Source of the DNA: Albibacterium profundi
GTDB lineage: Bacteria > Bacteroidota > Bacteroidia > Sphingobacteriales > Sphingobacteriaceae
Direction of reading: 5' to 3'
NCBI RefSeq assembly: GCF_042159835.1
Contig: NZ_JBBVGT010000002.1
Span: 496,001-560,000 of the forward strand
DNA: 64,000 nt
A model generated the notes under the pieces. It had not been told where the DNA came from. It ran no database searches and saw only the letters and a program-made list of their open reading frames with translations. The number at the start of each line of letters is the position of its first letter. The first letter of the stretch is position 1. Made by a program: the position numbers and the translations under genes. Below are positions 49,701-59,401 of the stretch, piece after piece.

Positions 49701-50531
49701 ATGAAAACAAGTTTCAAATTCGTATGGCTATGCTTTATTGCACTGGCTACTGTTTCCTGTAAGAAAGATAAAATTCCCTGTGATCCGACACGTGAAGACA
49801 GTCCATGTTATCAGGGCCCGAGCGACCCTCAACCTGGCGACATCCTGTTAGTTTCTGAATATACAAGGCAAACACAGTATGGAAAGACTTACTTCCGAAA
49901 TACCTTTGATGAACAAAATCGTTTGATCAAGAACACACAGTATTCTACGGAAAATGAAGTACGATCGTCCATAGAGTACACCTATAATGAGCGAGGTTAT
50001 TTATCGACTGTTATCGATAAAAATGAATTAGGTCGCGCAATAAGAGTTTCGGAATATACAACTCACGACAATCAGGGGCGTCCCATGACGATGAATGAAA
50101 GTGTGCCCAACCAACCAGACGAGGTCATTTATGATTGGAGCTTTCAGTATTCGGCTAATAAACTGGTACAATATGCTCATCCACGAGGTGAACTAACCGG
50201 TGGATTTACCGAGACCTACATCTACAATGATAGTGGAGATATTTTTTCATTTGAAGTGACGGCAGAGAATTATTTTCACAAGGAAGTTATGAGCAACCTG
50301 GACGGGAAGATCAGGCCAAATAAATACGGTAATCCGTACAATTGGCGCTTCCCGGGAACTCAAAACCATCAGCGCATTGTGTCTATTTTGGAAGACGGTA
50401 CGGAGGATTATGAACGGGAACTTCGATATACTTACAATAATGCGGGATATCCTCTAACAAAAGAGGTATATCAAAAAGCTACAGGTGAACTGATCGAAAC
50501 CTATACCTATAGTTATCAGCAAGCACGGTAA
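49701..50531 (+). CDS. YD-repeat-like lipoprotein
   Basis: 276 residues with the lipobox TVSC (Cys20). The mature protein contains loosely repeated segments of the type YTYNERGYLSTVI, YNDSGDIFSFEV, YTYNNAGYPLTKEV, that is the Y-x-Y-N-x-x-G pattern of RHS/YD repeats, about five copies, and it ends YTYSYQQAR. It has no C-terminal toxin domain or RHS core, so it is a short surface protein rather than a toxin. Divergent from the collagen-like lipoprotein. Confidence 0.78.
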   Translation: MKTSFKFVWLCFIALATVSCKKDKIPCDPTREDSPCYQGPSDPQPGDILLVSEYTRQTQYGKTYFRNTFDEQNRLIKNTQYSTENEVRSSIEYTYNERGYLSTVIDKNELGRAIRVSEYTTHDNQGRPMTMNESVPNQPDEVIYDWSFQYSANKLVQYAHPRGELTGGFTETYIYNDSGDIFSFEVTAENYFHKEVMSNLDGKIRPNKYGNPYNWRFPGTQNHQRIVSILEDGTEDYERELRYTYNNAGYPLTKEVYQKATGELIETYTYSYQQAR

Positions 50532-50601
50532 GATTCGTCTGCATTGGGCTATTATCTTTTCTTTCTTATTTAAGTAGTATATTTTTTTTAAATTAACATA
50601 T

Positions 50602-51090
50602 ATGAAAAATAAAAAGAAATCTGAGGTCACTTTCCGTTTTTTAGCAGAACCTGAACATGTTAACTATGGGGGTAAGGTTCATGGTGGGGCAGTCATGAAG
50701 TGGATTGATCAAGTGGCATATACATGTGCGGCAGGTTGGAGCGGTCACTACTGCGTGACTCTCTATGTTGGGGGTATCCGCTTCTTTTCACCCATTGATA
50801 TTGGCGACATGGTTGAGCTGACAGCAAAAGTGATTTATACAGGGAATACCAGTATGCACCTATCGGTAGATGTGTATTCCGGTGAGCTGGAAGGCGATAA
50901 AATGAAAAAAGCTACTCACTGCATTATTATCTTTGTTGCTGTTGACGATAACCACAAACCTGTAAAAGTCCCTAAATGGATCCCGTTGACCGATAAGGAA
51001 AAGGAACTGGAGCAATATGCGATTACACTGATGGAATCGAGAAAGTTTATTGGAGAAAAAATGCGTCCTTATTTAGAGGAGGAGGAGTGA
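50602..51090 (+). CDS. Acyl-CoA thioesterase (hotdog fold)
   Basis: 162 residues, hotdog-type acyl-CoA hydrolase of the YciA/BFIT group. The signature HVNYGGKVHGGAVMKWIDQVAYTCAAGWSG carries the central helix and the catalytic Asp; GDMVELTAKVIYTGNTSMHLSVDVYSG follows. Cytosolic. The stop codon is only 12 bp before the first CRISPR repeat, leaving no space for a leader. Confidence 0.88.
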   Translation: MKNKKKSEVTFRFLAEPEHVNYGGKVHGGAVMKWIDQVAYTCAAGWSGHYCVTLYVGGIRFFSPIDIGDMVELTAKVIYTGNTSMHLSVDVYSGELEGDKMKKATHCIIIFVAVDDNHKPVKVPKWIPLTDKEKELEQYAITLMESRKFIGEKMRPYLEEEE

Positions 51091-51102
51091 TTGTTAGTTG
51101 TG

Positions 51103-51527
51103 AATTCGTACGGTTTTAACAGGAATTGAAATATTAAACGAAGGCAAAATAGCGATCTTTTACAACTAACTTTAATCGCACCATACAGGAATTGAAATTT
51201 ATAGTTAACATCCTCAATATCTAATCGATATACACTTTAATCGCACCATACAGGAATTGAAATAGTTATAAAACTCCAACAATGGACTTAGGCTCTGTTA
51301 CTTTAATCGCACCATACAGGAATTGAAATCCGTCCGATTCTATAACATAACCATGTATGCTATACTTACTTTAATCGCACCATACAGGAATTGAAATTTT
51401 CTTCCTTAAAGGAGTTTATTCCGTCTATCATACTTTAATCGCACCATACAGGAATTGAAATTATTTTGAACTCGGTTATCCGAAAGGTTACTCCCGTACT
51501 TTAATCGCACCATACAGGAATTGGAAG
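51103..51527 (+). CRISPR. Orphan CRISPR array, 7 repeats and 6 spacers
   Basis: The repeat is 30 bp, from ACTTTAATCGCACC to ATACAGGAATTGAAAT. Five copies are perfect (51169, 51234, 51300, 51368, 51432). The first (51103-51132) keeps only its 3-prime half, from ACAGGAATTGAAAT. The last (51498-51527) ends TTGGAAG. Spacers are 34-38 nt and all differ. The repeat ending in ATTGAAA resembles type I-B/III repeats. No cas gene is found in the window, and the array starts 12 bp after a stop codon. Confidence 0.97.
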
Positions 51528-51661
51528 TTCCCGTTGGCAGTAGTTACAGAGAAACGCTTAAGGTTTATTTAAATAAAAATAAATTATAACCCATAGTGGG
51601 ATTGGCTGGGTCGCGCTATCCCCGCACGCAAAGGCCGCAGCCACCCTAGTGAGGGGGGCTT

Positions 51662-51712
51662 CAACACAAAAGAAGCCCCCTCGTTTAAAACGAGAAGGCT
51701 TCTTTTGTGTTG
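51662..51712 (-). terminator. Strong terminator after tRNA-Ser(UGA)
   Basis: CAACACAAAAGAAGCC faces GGCTTCTTTTGTGTTG, and CTCGTTT pairs with AAACGAG inside. It overlaps the encoded CCA end of the tRNA, which is part of the stem. Confidence 0.85.
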
Positions 51713-51798
51713 GCGGAGAGCGAGGGATTCGAACCCCCGGTCCTGTGACAGACAACGGTTTTCAAGACCGCCGCATTCGACCACTCTGCCAGCTCTCC
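51711..51798 (-). tRNA. tRNA-Ser (anticodon UGA), CCA encoded
   Basis: Class II tRNA. Acceptor GGAGAGC pairs with GCTCTCC; anticodon stem GCGGT/ACCGT with loop CTTGAAA, giving UGA; a long variable arm; T arm GGTTCGAATCC; discriminator G followed by an encoded CCA (51713-51711). Confidence 0.95.
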
Positions 51799-51887
51799 GG
51801 GGGCAAAAGTACATACTTTAAGCAATTCTACAAACATTAAGATACATTTTTTTAACATTTGAAGATAAGCTATTCATTTATTGACAA

Positions 51888-52766
51888 TTAGCTTTTCAGG
51901 TTTTTGTCGATTAATGTTTGAATAACACCATCAACTAAGCCAATGCGAGGAACAGCAATCTTTTTAAGCTTTCCCCACTTCATGACACTGATAAAAATTA
52001 AACAAGCAGGTATGATCACATCTGCTCTATCGGGCTTAAGGCCGAGAACTGTAATCCGCTCTTTAAGCGAATAGCTGTTAAGATAATCTGACAGAGCTTT
52101 AAGCTTGTCAAAGCTAAGCAGACTGTCCGGCTTTTCATTTGACAATGAGAAAAGCTTATTAATATTACCGCCAGAACCGACGCCGATAACATTTTTAAAT
52201 TCTTTAGTTTGCTCACGTACCCATTTTTTCATCTCAATCCAAGTTTCTTCTTTATCTTGATTGTCAAGGATACGGATCGTGCCAATATTAAACGATTGGG
52301 AAGCTTTTACCTTACCTTTATCTAAGATCGACAATTCCGTACTCCCGCCTCCAACATCGATGTATAGGTATGTTTTTTTTGAGTCCAATTTACTAACTAA
52401 TTGGTTCGAGTAAATGATTTTTGCTTCTTCCTTCCCATCGATGATCTGCAAATCGACACCGATCTCTTTTATTCTTTTAACAAGATCAGGTCCGTTGTCG
52501 GCTTCGCGCATCGCAGAGGTAGCACAAGCCATGTAGTCCTTGACTTCATATGCGTCCATTAAGTTGCGGAAAGCGGACATTGTTTTAATTAACAAACCGG
52601 CCTTTTTATCTGATATTTCATGATCTAAAAAAGCATCATCTCCTAAACGTAATGGAACCCGAACAAGGGTATCTTTATTAAAACTGTAATCACCGCCGCT
52701 TTTTGATATATCTGATATTAACAGACGAACGGCATTCGATCCGATGTCGATTGCTGCGTATCTCAT
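51888..52766 (-). CDS. ppx: Ppx/GppA-family phosphatase (exopolyphosphatase)
   Basis: 292 residues of the ASKHA fold. The phosphate-1 motif is AAIDIGSNAVRLLI, the phosphate-2 motif is YIDVGGGSTELSI, and the adenosine-like motif is GVGSGGNINKL. Short single-module form without the E. coli C-terminal domain. It hydrolyses polyphosphate or pppGpp. Its start overlaps the end of ppk by 4 bp, so synthesis and breakdown are coupled. Confidence 0.9.
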   Translation of the reverse strand: MRYAAIDIGSNAVRLLISDISKSGGDYSFNKDTLVRVPLRLGDDAFLDHEISDKKAGLLIKTMSAFRNLMDAYEVKDYMACATSAMREADNGPDLVKRIKEIGVDLQIIDGKEEAKIIYSNQLVSKLDSKKTYLYIDVGGGSTELSILDKGKVKASQSFNIGTIRILDNQDKEETWIEMKKWVREQTKEFKNVIGVGSGGNINKLFSLSNEKPDSLLSFDKLKALSDYLNSYSLKERITVLGLKPDRADVIIPACLIFISVMKWGKLKKIAVPRIGLVDGVIQTLIDKNLKS

Positions 52767-54841
52767 TTGTTGATTTTATCTTTTAAATATAAATAGGTGT
52801 CTAACTGAGCATGATAACGCTTGCCTGCTCCTGAGCTTAGGTAACGATTGTCATTATTGACATTGATCTCCCTAGCTTTCGTGTTATCATTCAATTGATA
52901 ATAAATAATTTGCTTAATTTCTTCTTTGATCGCCTCGTCTAAAATGGGAAAGGTGACTTCTACTCGCCTATCGAGATTACGATTCATAAAATCTGCGGAA
53001 CTTAAAAAATATTCCTCATCTCCATTATTGTGGAATATCCAAATGCGGGCATGCTCTAGATAACGACCAACAATGCTACGAACATAGATATTTTCACTGA
53101 AGCCGGGCACGTTTGGAACCAAACAACACATCCCTCGAACGATCAATTCTATTTTTACACCGGCATTGCTTGCCTCGTAGAGCTTCCGGATGAGAGATTC
53201 ATCGGTCAATGAATTCATCTTAAAGGTCATGGCAGCGGATTTGCCGGCTTTCGCATTATCGATCTCACGATCGATTAACTTATTAAGCGTAGATCGTGTT
53301 TCTAACGGAGAGGTGATGATCGACTGATAATCATCATTGTACTTATTATGTCTTAGATCAGAGAATAGCCGTTTCAAGTCGCTGACAATCGACTTATTCA
53401 CGGTGAATAAATTGTGATCACAATACTTGACTGCGGTTTTTTCGTTAAAGTTGCCCGTAGCCAATGTAGCATAATATTTTATTGTTTTCTGTTCACGTCG
53501 GCCAACCAAACAGATCTTGGCATGTACTTTATAATCCGCCTGACCATAATACACTTTGACGCCAGCCTCGGTAAGTTTTTCACCCCAGTCAATGTTTGCT
53601 TTTTCATCAAAACGGGCCTTTAATTCGAGGAAACAATAGACTTTTTTGCCATTCCTAACAGCATTTATCAACGCATTGATTACATTGGAATTTTCCGCAA
53701 GTCGATAAAGGGAAATGGATATGTTAACTACTTTTGGATCAATCGCCGCCTCCCGGAGAAAATGAATAATATAATCGTAGGACTGATAAGGGAGATTAAT
53801 CAGATAATCCGATTTTTTCATCTGGTCGAAAAGGCTCTTTTGCAGATCAAAATTGGCAACCTTAAGTGTTTGTAAATACCTATATTCTAATTCTTTACTC
53901 CCGACGTTCGGAAAATCGATAAAATCTTTAAAGTTATGATAGCGATTCCCCGGAATAAGTGCGTCCGAGTCCAGTTCGGTTTTCTCAACGAGATAATCTA
54001 ACATGTCCTGCGGCATATCAGCATCATACAGTAAACGCATTGGCTTTCCTTTCTCACGCTTTTTAAGACTAGATGAAAGAATGTTGATAAATGCGTCGTT
54101 CACATTCGTATCTAGGTCGAGTTCTGCATCGCGTGTGAGCTGTATAGTGTACGCTTGGATACTATCGTATTTGAAGATAAAGAACAACTCTTCAAAGCAG
54201 TACCGGATGATGTCATCTAAGAGAATAATGAAATTAAGATTTCGCTCTTTGGGGAGTATTAAAAATCGCGATATAACATTTGACGGTACTTCCAGAAGTG
54301 AATATCCTATTTTTTTCTTGTAGTTAAACTTTATCAGGAAGTAAATACGCCGATCTTTCAGTTCGGGAAATGGCTTGCTAACTTTTCCATAATCAAGCAT
54401 GATGGGGACAAGCTTTGGCAGAACAATCTCCACAAAATATTGCCTAACAAATTGTCCGCGCGCAACATTGAGTTGCATTTCATTGATGATAAATATTTTC
54501 TCCTTCGCTAGAAGATCAATAATTTCATCGTAAAGTATATCGAATCGTCTTTCGAGGGAGACCACTAGTTCCTTTATGAGCTTTAGAATCTTTTTCGGGC
54601 TATAGCCTAAGAACTCTTTCGCTTTGACATTTACATCCGCAAACCGGTTTAACGTTGCTACACGAACTCGATAAAACTCATCTAAATTGGAAGAGAAGAT
54701 AGCAAGGAAACGCAGCCTTTCTATTAACGGAACTGTAGGATCCGCCGCTTCTTGTAGTACCCGTTCGTTAAAATGTAGCCAACTCAGTTCTCTATTAACG
54801 AGGGGTATGTCGATTTCCTTTAATTCTGAATCTTCTTGCAT
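52763..54841 (-). CDS. ppk1: Polyphosphate kinase 1
   Basis: 692 residues, the standard PPK1 length. The N-terminal domain has LVNRELSWLHFNERVL, the head domain follows, and the catalytic C-terminal domains carry YKVHAKICLVGR and GRYLEHARIWIFHNNGD, with the autophosphorylated His expected in the first (VHAK-type) region. Makes polyphosphate from ATP at the membrane. Four-base overlap with ppx. Confidence 0.96.
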   Translation of the reverse strand: MQEDSELKEIDIPLVNRELSWLHFNERVLQEAADPTVPLIERLRFLAIFSSNLDEFYRVRVATLNRFADVNVKAKEFLGYSPKKILKLIKELVVSLERRFDILYDEIIDLLAKEKIFIINEMQLNVARGQFVRQYFVEIVLPKLVPIMLDYGKVSKPFPELKDRRIYFLIKFNYKKKIGYSLLEVPSNVISRFLILPKERNLNFIILLDDIIRYCFEELFFIFKYDSIQAYTIQLTRDAELDLDTNVNDAFINILSSSLKKREKGKPMRLLYDADMPQDMLDYLVEKTELDSDALIPGNRYHNFKDFIDFPNVGSKELEYRYLQTLKVANFDLQKSLFDQMKKSDYLINLPYQSYDYIIHFLREAAIDPKVVNISISLYRLAENSNVINALINAVRNGKKVYCFLELKARFDEKANIDWGEKLTEAGVKVYYGQADYKVHAKICLVGRREQKTIKYYATLATGNFNEKTAVKYCDHNLFTVNKSIVSDLKRLFSDLRHNKYNDDYQSIITSPLETRSTLNKLIDREIDNAKAGKSAAMTFKMNSLTDESLIRKLYEASNAGVKIELIVRGMCCLVPNVPGFSENIYVRSIVGRYLEHARIWIFHNNGDEEYFLSSADFMNRNLDRRVEVTFPILDEAIKEEIKQIIYYQLNDNTKAREINVNNDNRYLSSGAGKRYHAQLDTYLYLKDKINK

Positions 54842-54944
54842 AAATTACTAACAGACACTTTAGTTCTATTACAAATATTGTAATGCAATATAAAGTATTT
54901 GTTAAGTTAATATTAACAGTATGCAATTTAATATAATAAGATGA

Positions 54945-55976
54945 TTAATTCCAAAATGGCTGCTCTAAAACTTCCAATTGATGGATGATTTGGTCTTCTT
55001 TGATTGGATACTCTTGATCATTCCGGATCGTCTGATAGACACATTCGAACAAATCCATAAACGTGGCGCTGTCGGCTTCAATATATTCGGTCATCTTATC
55101 TTCTTCATCAATGAAGTATGTAAGCTTGCCCTTACTTTCCGTTGGCTCTAAACCGTATCCAGCATCTGTGGGTTTAATGCCTTCCAGCAATTGCTGTTCT
55201 TGCACGTCGGAACGGTCTTTTTTGAAGCTGCCTTTGCTTCCATTTAGAACGTAGGCTGTTCCTGGATCAGCAGCCAGATAGCTCGTCGTAATGTAAACTT
55301 GTACGCCGTTTTCATAGGAGAGGATGAAAAGCACGTAATCCTCAACCTGGGTGCCTTCCCGATTCTTTGTACCGATTTTGAGCGTTTTGCTGGGTTTACC
55401 AAAGAGGTAAATAACCTGATCAATAATGTGCGATCCTAAATCGTATGCGATTCCACTAGCAGGGATCGGTTTTTCTTTAAATGCTTTTGGACCTATTTCC
55501 GCGCGATAGCGATCGAACCGTACGTGCATTTCTATTAACTTGCCAAGCTTCCCGCTTTCCAAAACGTGTTTCACGGATAAAAAGTCGCTGTTCCAGCGTC
55601 GATTTTGATAAATTAACAGTTTTCTATTTAGGGATTTAGCTAATTCAAAAAGCTCCTTTGCTTCCGCACTTGTTGCAACGAAAGGTTTTTCGACTAAAAC
55701 ATCTTTGCCGGCGTTTAACGCTTGGGCAGTAAATTCATAATGAGTGTTATTCGGTGTATTGATGATGACGAGCTCGATTTCCGAGTCATTCATCAAGGCA
55801 TCGACCGAGTCATACGATTTTACGGACGGGTACCGCTTTTGTACCTCCTTCTTACTGCGTTCTACTACAGCGACAAAGTCAAAGCGATCGCTTTCAGCAA
55901 CAAAAGGCGCATGAAATAATTTACCGGACATACCATATGATAGCAGTCCGGTTTTTATGGGGTGATTAGTGTTCAA
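54945..55976 (-). CDS. Gfo/Idh/MocA-family oxidoreductase (cytosolic)
   Basis: 343 residues without a signal peptide. The NAD(P) region is KTGLLSYGMSGKLFHAPFV, the conserved EKP motif is VLVEKPFVATSAEAKEL, and the C-terminal substrate domain has DLGSHIIDQVIYLFG. Close in pattern to YhhX/YdgJ-type oxidoreductases. It overlaps the downstream end of the lipoprotein gene by 11 bp. Confidence 0.9.
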   Translation of the reverse strand: MNTNHPIKTGLLSYGMSGKLFHAPFVAESDRFDFVAVVERSKKEVQKRYPSVKSYDSVDALMNDSEIELVIINTPNNTHYEFTAQALNAGKDVLVEKPFVATSAEAKELFELAKSLNRKLLIYQNRRWNSDFLSVKHVLESGKLGKLIEMHVRFDRYRAEIGPKAFKEKPIPASGIAYDLGSHIIDQVIYLFGKPSKTLKIGTKNREGTQVEDYVLFILSYENGVQVYITTSYLAADPGTAYVLNGSKGSFKKDRSDVQEQQLLEGIKPTDAGYGLEPTESKGKLTYFIDEEDKMTEYIEADSATFMDLFECVYQTIRNDQEYPIKEDQIIHQLEVLEQPFWN

Positions 55977-56514
55977 ACTCTTTTAGTTTTTCTACTGCAA
56001 AGTCTTGAATAACTGTGTTCGTGTTTCTGCTGATATTCTCCAATTGGTGTACAATTTCTCCTTGAGAATGCTTTACCTTTTCTGCCATCTTTTCAGCAGA
56101 AAGTACCGGAGCAGACGGAGACTCGACGGCGTTTGTAACCGTCGAATCGGTTGCCAAACTATCTGCAACAGCCGGAGCGGCTGCGACAGGATATCCAGTG
56201 GATTTACCAGCTTTAACATCGAAATGATCTTCTGCAAACTCGGGCAAGATAACGTTTGATTCAATAGCCAAGCTAGCTACTTCATTTGCTAAATCTTTAT
56301 ACTTCGTAGCTAACTCTTGCGACTTAGGGTTCAAATTAAGAGCCGCATACTCTTGGAAAAGAGCCTCTTCATATACGATATTAAGAGCCTTATAAGCCTC
56401 TGTATCTACCTTTGTATAATCATTGTACCGAAAAGTCTTGTTTGAATCGCCACAAGAACCCATGAATAAAGCCGCTGCTAGCAGACTAGAATAAAAAAAA
56501 GCAGGTTGTTTCAT
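55966..56514 (-). CDS. Lipoprotein of unknown function
   Basis: 182 residues with the lipobox FMGSC (Cys21). Helical and Ala/Glu-rich (YKALNIVYEEALFQEYAALNLNPKS), with a Val/Ala/Ser-rich low-complexity stretch (VAAAPAVADSLATDSTVTNA) between two helical parts. I do not recognise the family. Encoded between PEP carboxylase and the oxidoreductase, overlapping the latter by 11 bp. Confidence 0.72.
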   Translation of the reverse strand: MKQPAFFYSSLLAAALFMGSCGDSNKTFRYNDYTKVDTEAYKALNIVYEEALFQEYAALNLNPKSQELATKYKDLANEVASLAIESNVILPEFAEDHFDVKAGKSTGYPVAAAPAVADSLATDSTVTNAVESPSAPVLSAEKMAEKVKHSQGEIVHQLENISRNTNTVIQDFAVEKLKEFEH

Positions 56515-56563
56515 TGTAATAAGTATTTTGAAGCGGTAAATTTAGTTATTTTATTCAACTTAC

Positions 56564-59134
56564 CTAAGCCAGATTCCTTCCTGCATTCACTATTCCAAAA
56601 ATAGTTCGTGTAATTAATTTTGAATATACCTTGTGAAGTGGGTCATTCTCATCGAGCTCACTCAACTTTTGTATAGAATAATGCTGAATCACCACGAGCG
56701 GCAAGATAATACGTTCCCGCATAGCGATGGAGTCGCGATCTACCGGAAACTCATCCATTAAGCTATCGCCATTACTGATCTTAACCAAATATTTTTTAGT
56801 CCGTTCGTACTCTTCCTTCATGGTCTTCCAGAAGTCTCCATATTTTTCGTCTTCGGCCAGATGGGAAGTAATATTGAAGTTGATTTTAGACATTGCCATC
56901 GAACAATTGTCAATAATCGTCTTAAACATACCTGAACTACGATAAAGCGCTTGGACATCATCCCATTTACCAGTTTTCTCTGCATTTTCAAGCGCAGAAC
57001 CAACACCGTAGAACCCTGGAATACCCTGTTTCAGTTGACTCCAAGAGGTGACAAAGCTGATCGCTCTGAGATCTTCCAAACGAAGTTTACTATTTCCGTT
57101 TCTTTTGACTGGTCGACTACTGATATTGATTTCCGACAAGAATTTAAGAGGACTTTTCTCTTCTAAATACTCTAGGAACAAAGGATGATGACGCAAATCC
57201 AAGAATTTCTTATGACTTACATCGGCCATTGCTTCAATGAGGGCCTTTTCTCCATCATTTAACGTATCACCCGGTTTAGGATTTAGCGTAGATGCCAGAC
57301 CTGCCTGCAGTAGCTGTTCAATATTATAGTGAGCTGTATCAAATGATCCATAAAGGCTACTAATAGTCTGCCCTTGAATTGTCAATTCGATATGGTTATT
57401 TTCGACCTCAGAGCCCATGGACGCATAAAACGCCTGCGTTTTACCGCCACCTCTTGCGGGAGGCCCTCCTCTTCCATCGAAGAAGGTAAGGTCAACCTCA
57501 TGTTCTCTAGAAACCGCAGTCAATTCAATCTTCGCCTTATAAATAGACCAGTTGGCTCTTAGGTAACCACCGTCCTTTGTACTATCAGAAAAACCAAGCA
57601 TGATAGTTTGACCTTTTCTTTCTTTGATATGTTTTTGATAAACCGGATGTGTGTACAGCATCTTCATAACATTTGCCGCGCGCTCCAGATCGTCTACTGT
57701 TTCAAACAGAGGTACAAAGTCTATCGGCAACTCGTCTATGTTCCATCCATTTGCCAAGAAAAGCTCCATTAACTGCAGAATATCTGATGCCTGCTGGCAG
57801 TTACTAATAATAAAACGGTGACAAGCCAACTCGCCGCCTGCTTTCTGCATTGTTTTTATGTACTTAATTACATCGAACGTATCGGCGACTAAAGGGTCAT
57901 CAATATTATCTAAGGATAATGTGGTTTCTTTGAACTGCAAGGAACCATTCTTCTCTTGTTCTGATAAATCATCAAACTGCTCCTTGTTAAGTGCGTTCGG
58001 ATAAGTTTGCTCTCGTACAATCTGATGTGCTTTACGCAAAATACTACTATCCTGACGAATATCTATACTAGCAAAATAACACCCAAAAGTCTTAACCTTC
58101 AGAGCTAAATCGTCGACTAATTCGGTAAACAAGCCGTTATGACGCTCTGTTAACACATCTTTAATGGCCTCAAGGTTTTCAATGATATACGGCTTTACAT
58201 TCTCAGGCTCGTCTGCCGGGTTAAAGCTATTGTCATAGAGAACACTTTGAAGGTTATTCATATATTGTTCAACTCCGCGGAAGGTGATCCGTCTTCTCAG
58301 CACCCTGAAGTCACGATAATAAGCGCGGAACAGAACTGTACGAAGAAGTGCAGACACTTCTTTAGTACTTTCGACGCGGACATTCGGGTTACCATCGCGG
58401 TCACCTCCCGGCCAAAAGCCTAATTGGATGATTTGATCTTTCGATTCAAGACTCTCAAAATTACTACCTAGTTGTTTACGAATCGTAGAAATAACTGGAT
58501 AAAAAACATTTTCAAGAAACCATGCTAAGCTAATTGCTTCATCGACCGGAGTCGGCTTTTCCTTTTTTATAAAAGGGGTTTTGCCTAACTGCTGTAAAAG
58601 AAGCACGATATTGTCTAGGTCATTATTCTTCAAAGCCTGTGTAAGATCCGTTATGATCCCCAACACCTCACCCGGATAAAACTGAGTAGGGTGTGCTGTT
58701 AAGACCAGACGCAAGGAGAAGTTCTTTAGCTTCTCGATAATCTTTTCGTTAAGATCTTCATCAGATGCTGCTTGATTAACCAAACTGCCTAACAGATAAG
58801 CGTCCTCAGATCTTCCTGTCTTCACAAACGCGGCATCTTCTATAGCATCAAAAAGAACGACACGTCGTTCGATATATTGGATAATTCGGAATAGGAGATC
58901 GACTTTATCCATTCCTTGTTGATACTGTCCATATTTTTCAAAGAAGTCTTCGATAATAGTTTTTGGATCTACTTGGTTCTCTACTTCACGCTCACAGTGT
59001 AAGGTGAAAAACGGCAGTAAAGCGCCCGTATACTTAATTTTCTGAAAGGGTAATGTTTGAAATAAGCTGTTATATAGCTCAAAACGGGTCAAGACCTCAT
59101 TTTGATAGATTGTTTCTTGTTTTTCAATTCTCAT
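56564..59134 (-). CDS. ppc: Phosphoenolpyruvate carboxylase
   Basis: Carboxylates PEP to oxaloacetate, refilling the TCA cycle. 856 residues, within the normal range. The catalytic motifs are LVLTAHPTQFYPGEV (His148), MLGFSDSTKDGGYLRANW and FFDGRGGPPARGGGKTQAF, and the C-terminal region ends TIFGIVNAGRNLA. Expected homotetramer in the cytosol. The 267 bp upstream of its start contain no gene. Confidence 0.96.
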   Translation of the reverse strand: MRIEKQETIYQNEVLTRFELYNSLFQTLPFQKIKYTGALLPFFTLHCEREVENQVDPKTIIEDFFEKYGQYQQGMDKVDLLFRIIQYIERRVVLFDAIEDAAFVKTGRSEDAYLLGSLVNQAASDEDLNEKIIEKLKNFSLRLVLTAHPTQFYPGEVLGIITDLTQALKNNDLDNIVLLLQQLGKTPFIKKEKPTPVDEAISLAWFLENVFYPVISTIRKQLGSNFESLESKDQIIQLGFWPGGDRDGNPNVRVESTKEVSALLRTVLFRAYYRDFRVLRRRITFRGVEQYMNNLQSVLYDNSFNPADEPENVKPYIIENLEAIKDVLTERHNGLFTELVDDLALKVKTFGCYFASIDIRQDSSILRKAHQIVREQTYPNALNKEQFDDLSEQEKNGSLQFKETTLSLDNIDDPLVADTFDVIKYIKTMQKAGGELACHRFIISNCQQASDILQLMELFLANGWNIDELPIDFVPLFETVDDLERAANVMKMLYTHPVYQKHIKERKGQTIMLGFSDSTKDGGYLRANWSIYKAKIELTAVSREHEVDLTFFDGRGGPPARGGGKTQAFYASMGSEVENNHIELTIQGQTISSLYGSFDTAHYNIEQLLQAGLASTLNPKPGDTLNDGEKALIEAMADVSHKKFLDLRHHPLFLEYLEEKSPLKFLSEINISSRPVKRNGNSKLRLEDLRAISFVTSWSQLKQGIPGFYGVGSALENAEKTGKWDDVQALYRSSGMFKTIIDNCSMAMSKINFNITSHLAEDEKYGDFWKTMKEEYERTKKYLVKISNGDSLMDEFPVDRDSIAMRERIILPLVVIQHYSIQKLSELDENDPLHKVYSKLITRTIFGIVNAGRNLA

Positions 59135-59401
59135 ATAATCTGTGTTTTATCGGAGTTCTAGCAATCCTAACAACCTTCGAATTTAATTGAAATAAATGAA
59201 ATAAAAAACCTTTTATGTTGTTTATTCTATTTTTAATACCTCATTCCGTTATAACTATATCACTAATAGGACAATATTAATATCAAATTACTAAACCAAA
59301 AATTCATACTTAGCATTGCTAACTTGTGCTTCTGTCTTTCATAAACAAATCGTAGCTGCGGTTGTTTACTTGATACGCTTTATCTATTAATACCAAACAA
59401 A

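Noticed and set aside
49701..50531. RHS/toxin system
   Set aside because: YD-like repeats are few and degenerate, and there is no RHS core, toxin tip or immunity gene.
51103..51600. Cas genes or a tracrRNA next to the CRISPR array
   Set aside because: No frame in the flanks resembles a Cas protein; neighbours are a thioesterase and tRNA-Ser/ppx. No anti-repeat sequence was seen in the 180 bp after the array.
59135..59401. Gene or RNA in the gap between ppc and ohr
   Set aside because: A/T-rich sequence without a long frame, hairpin or known motif; presumably divergent promoters.
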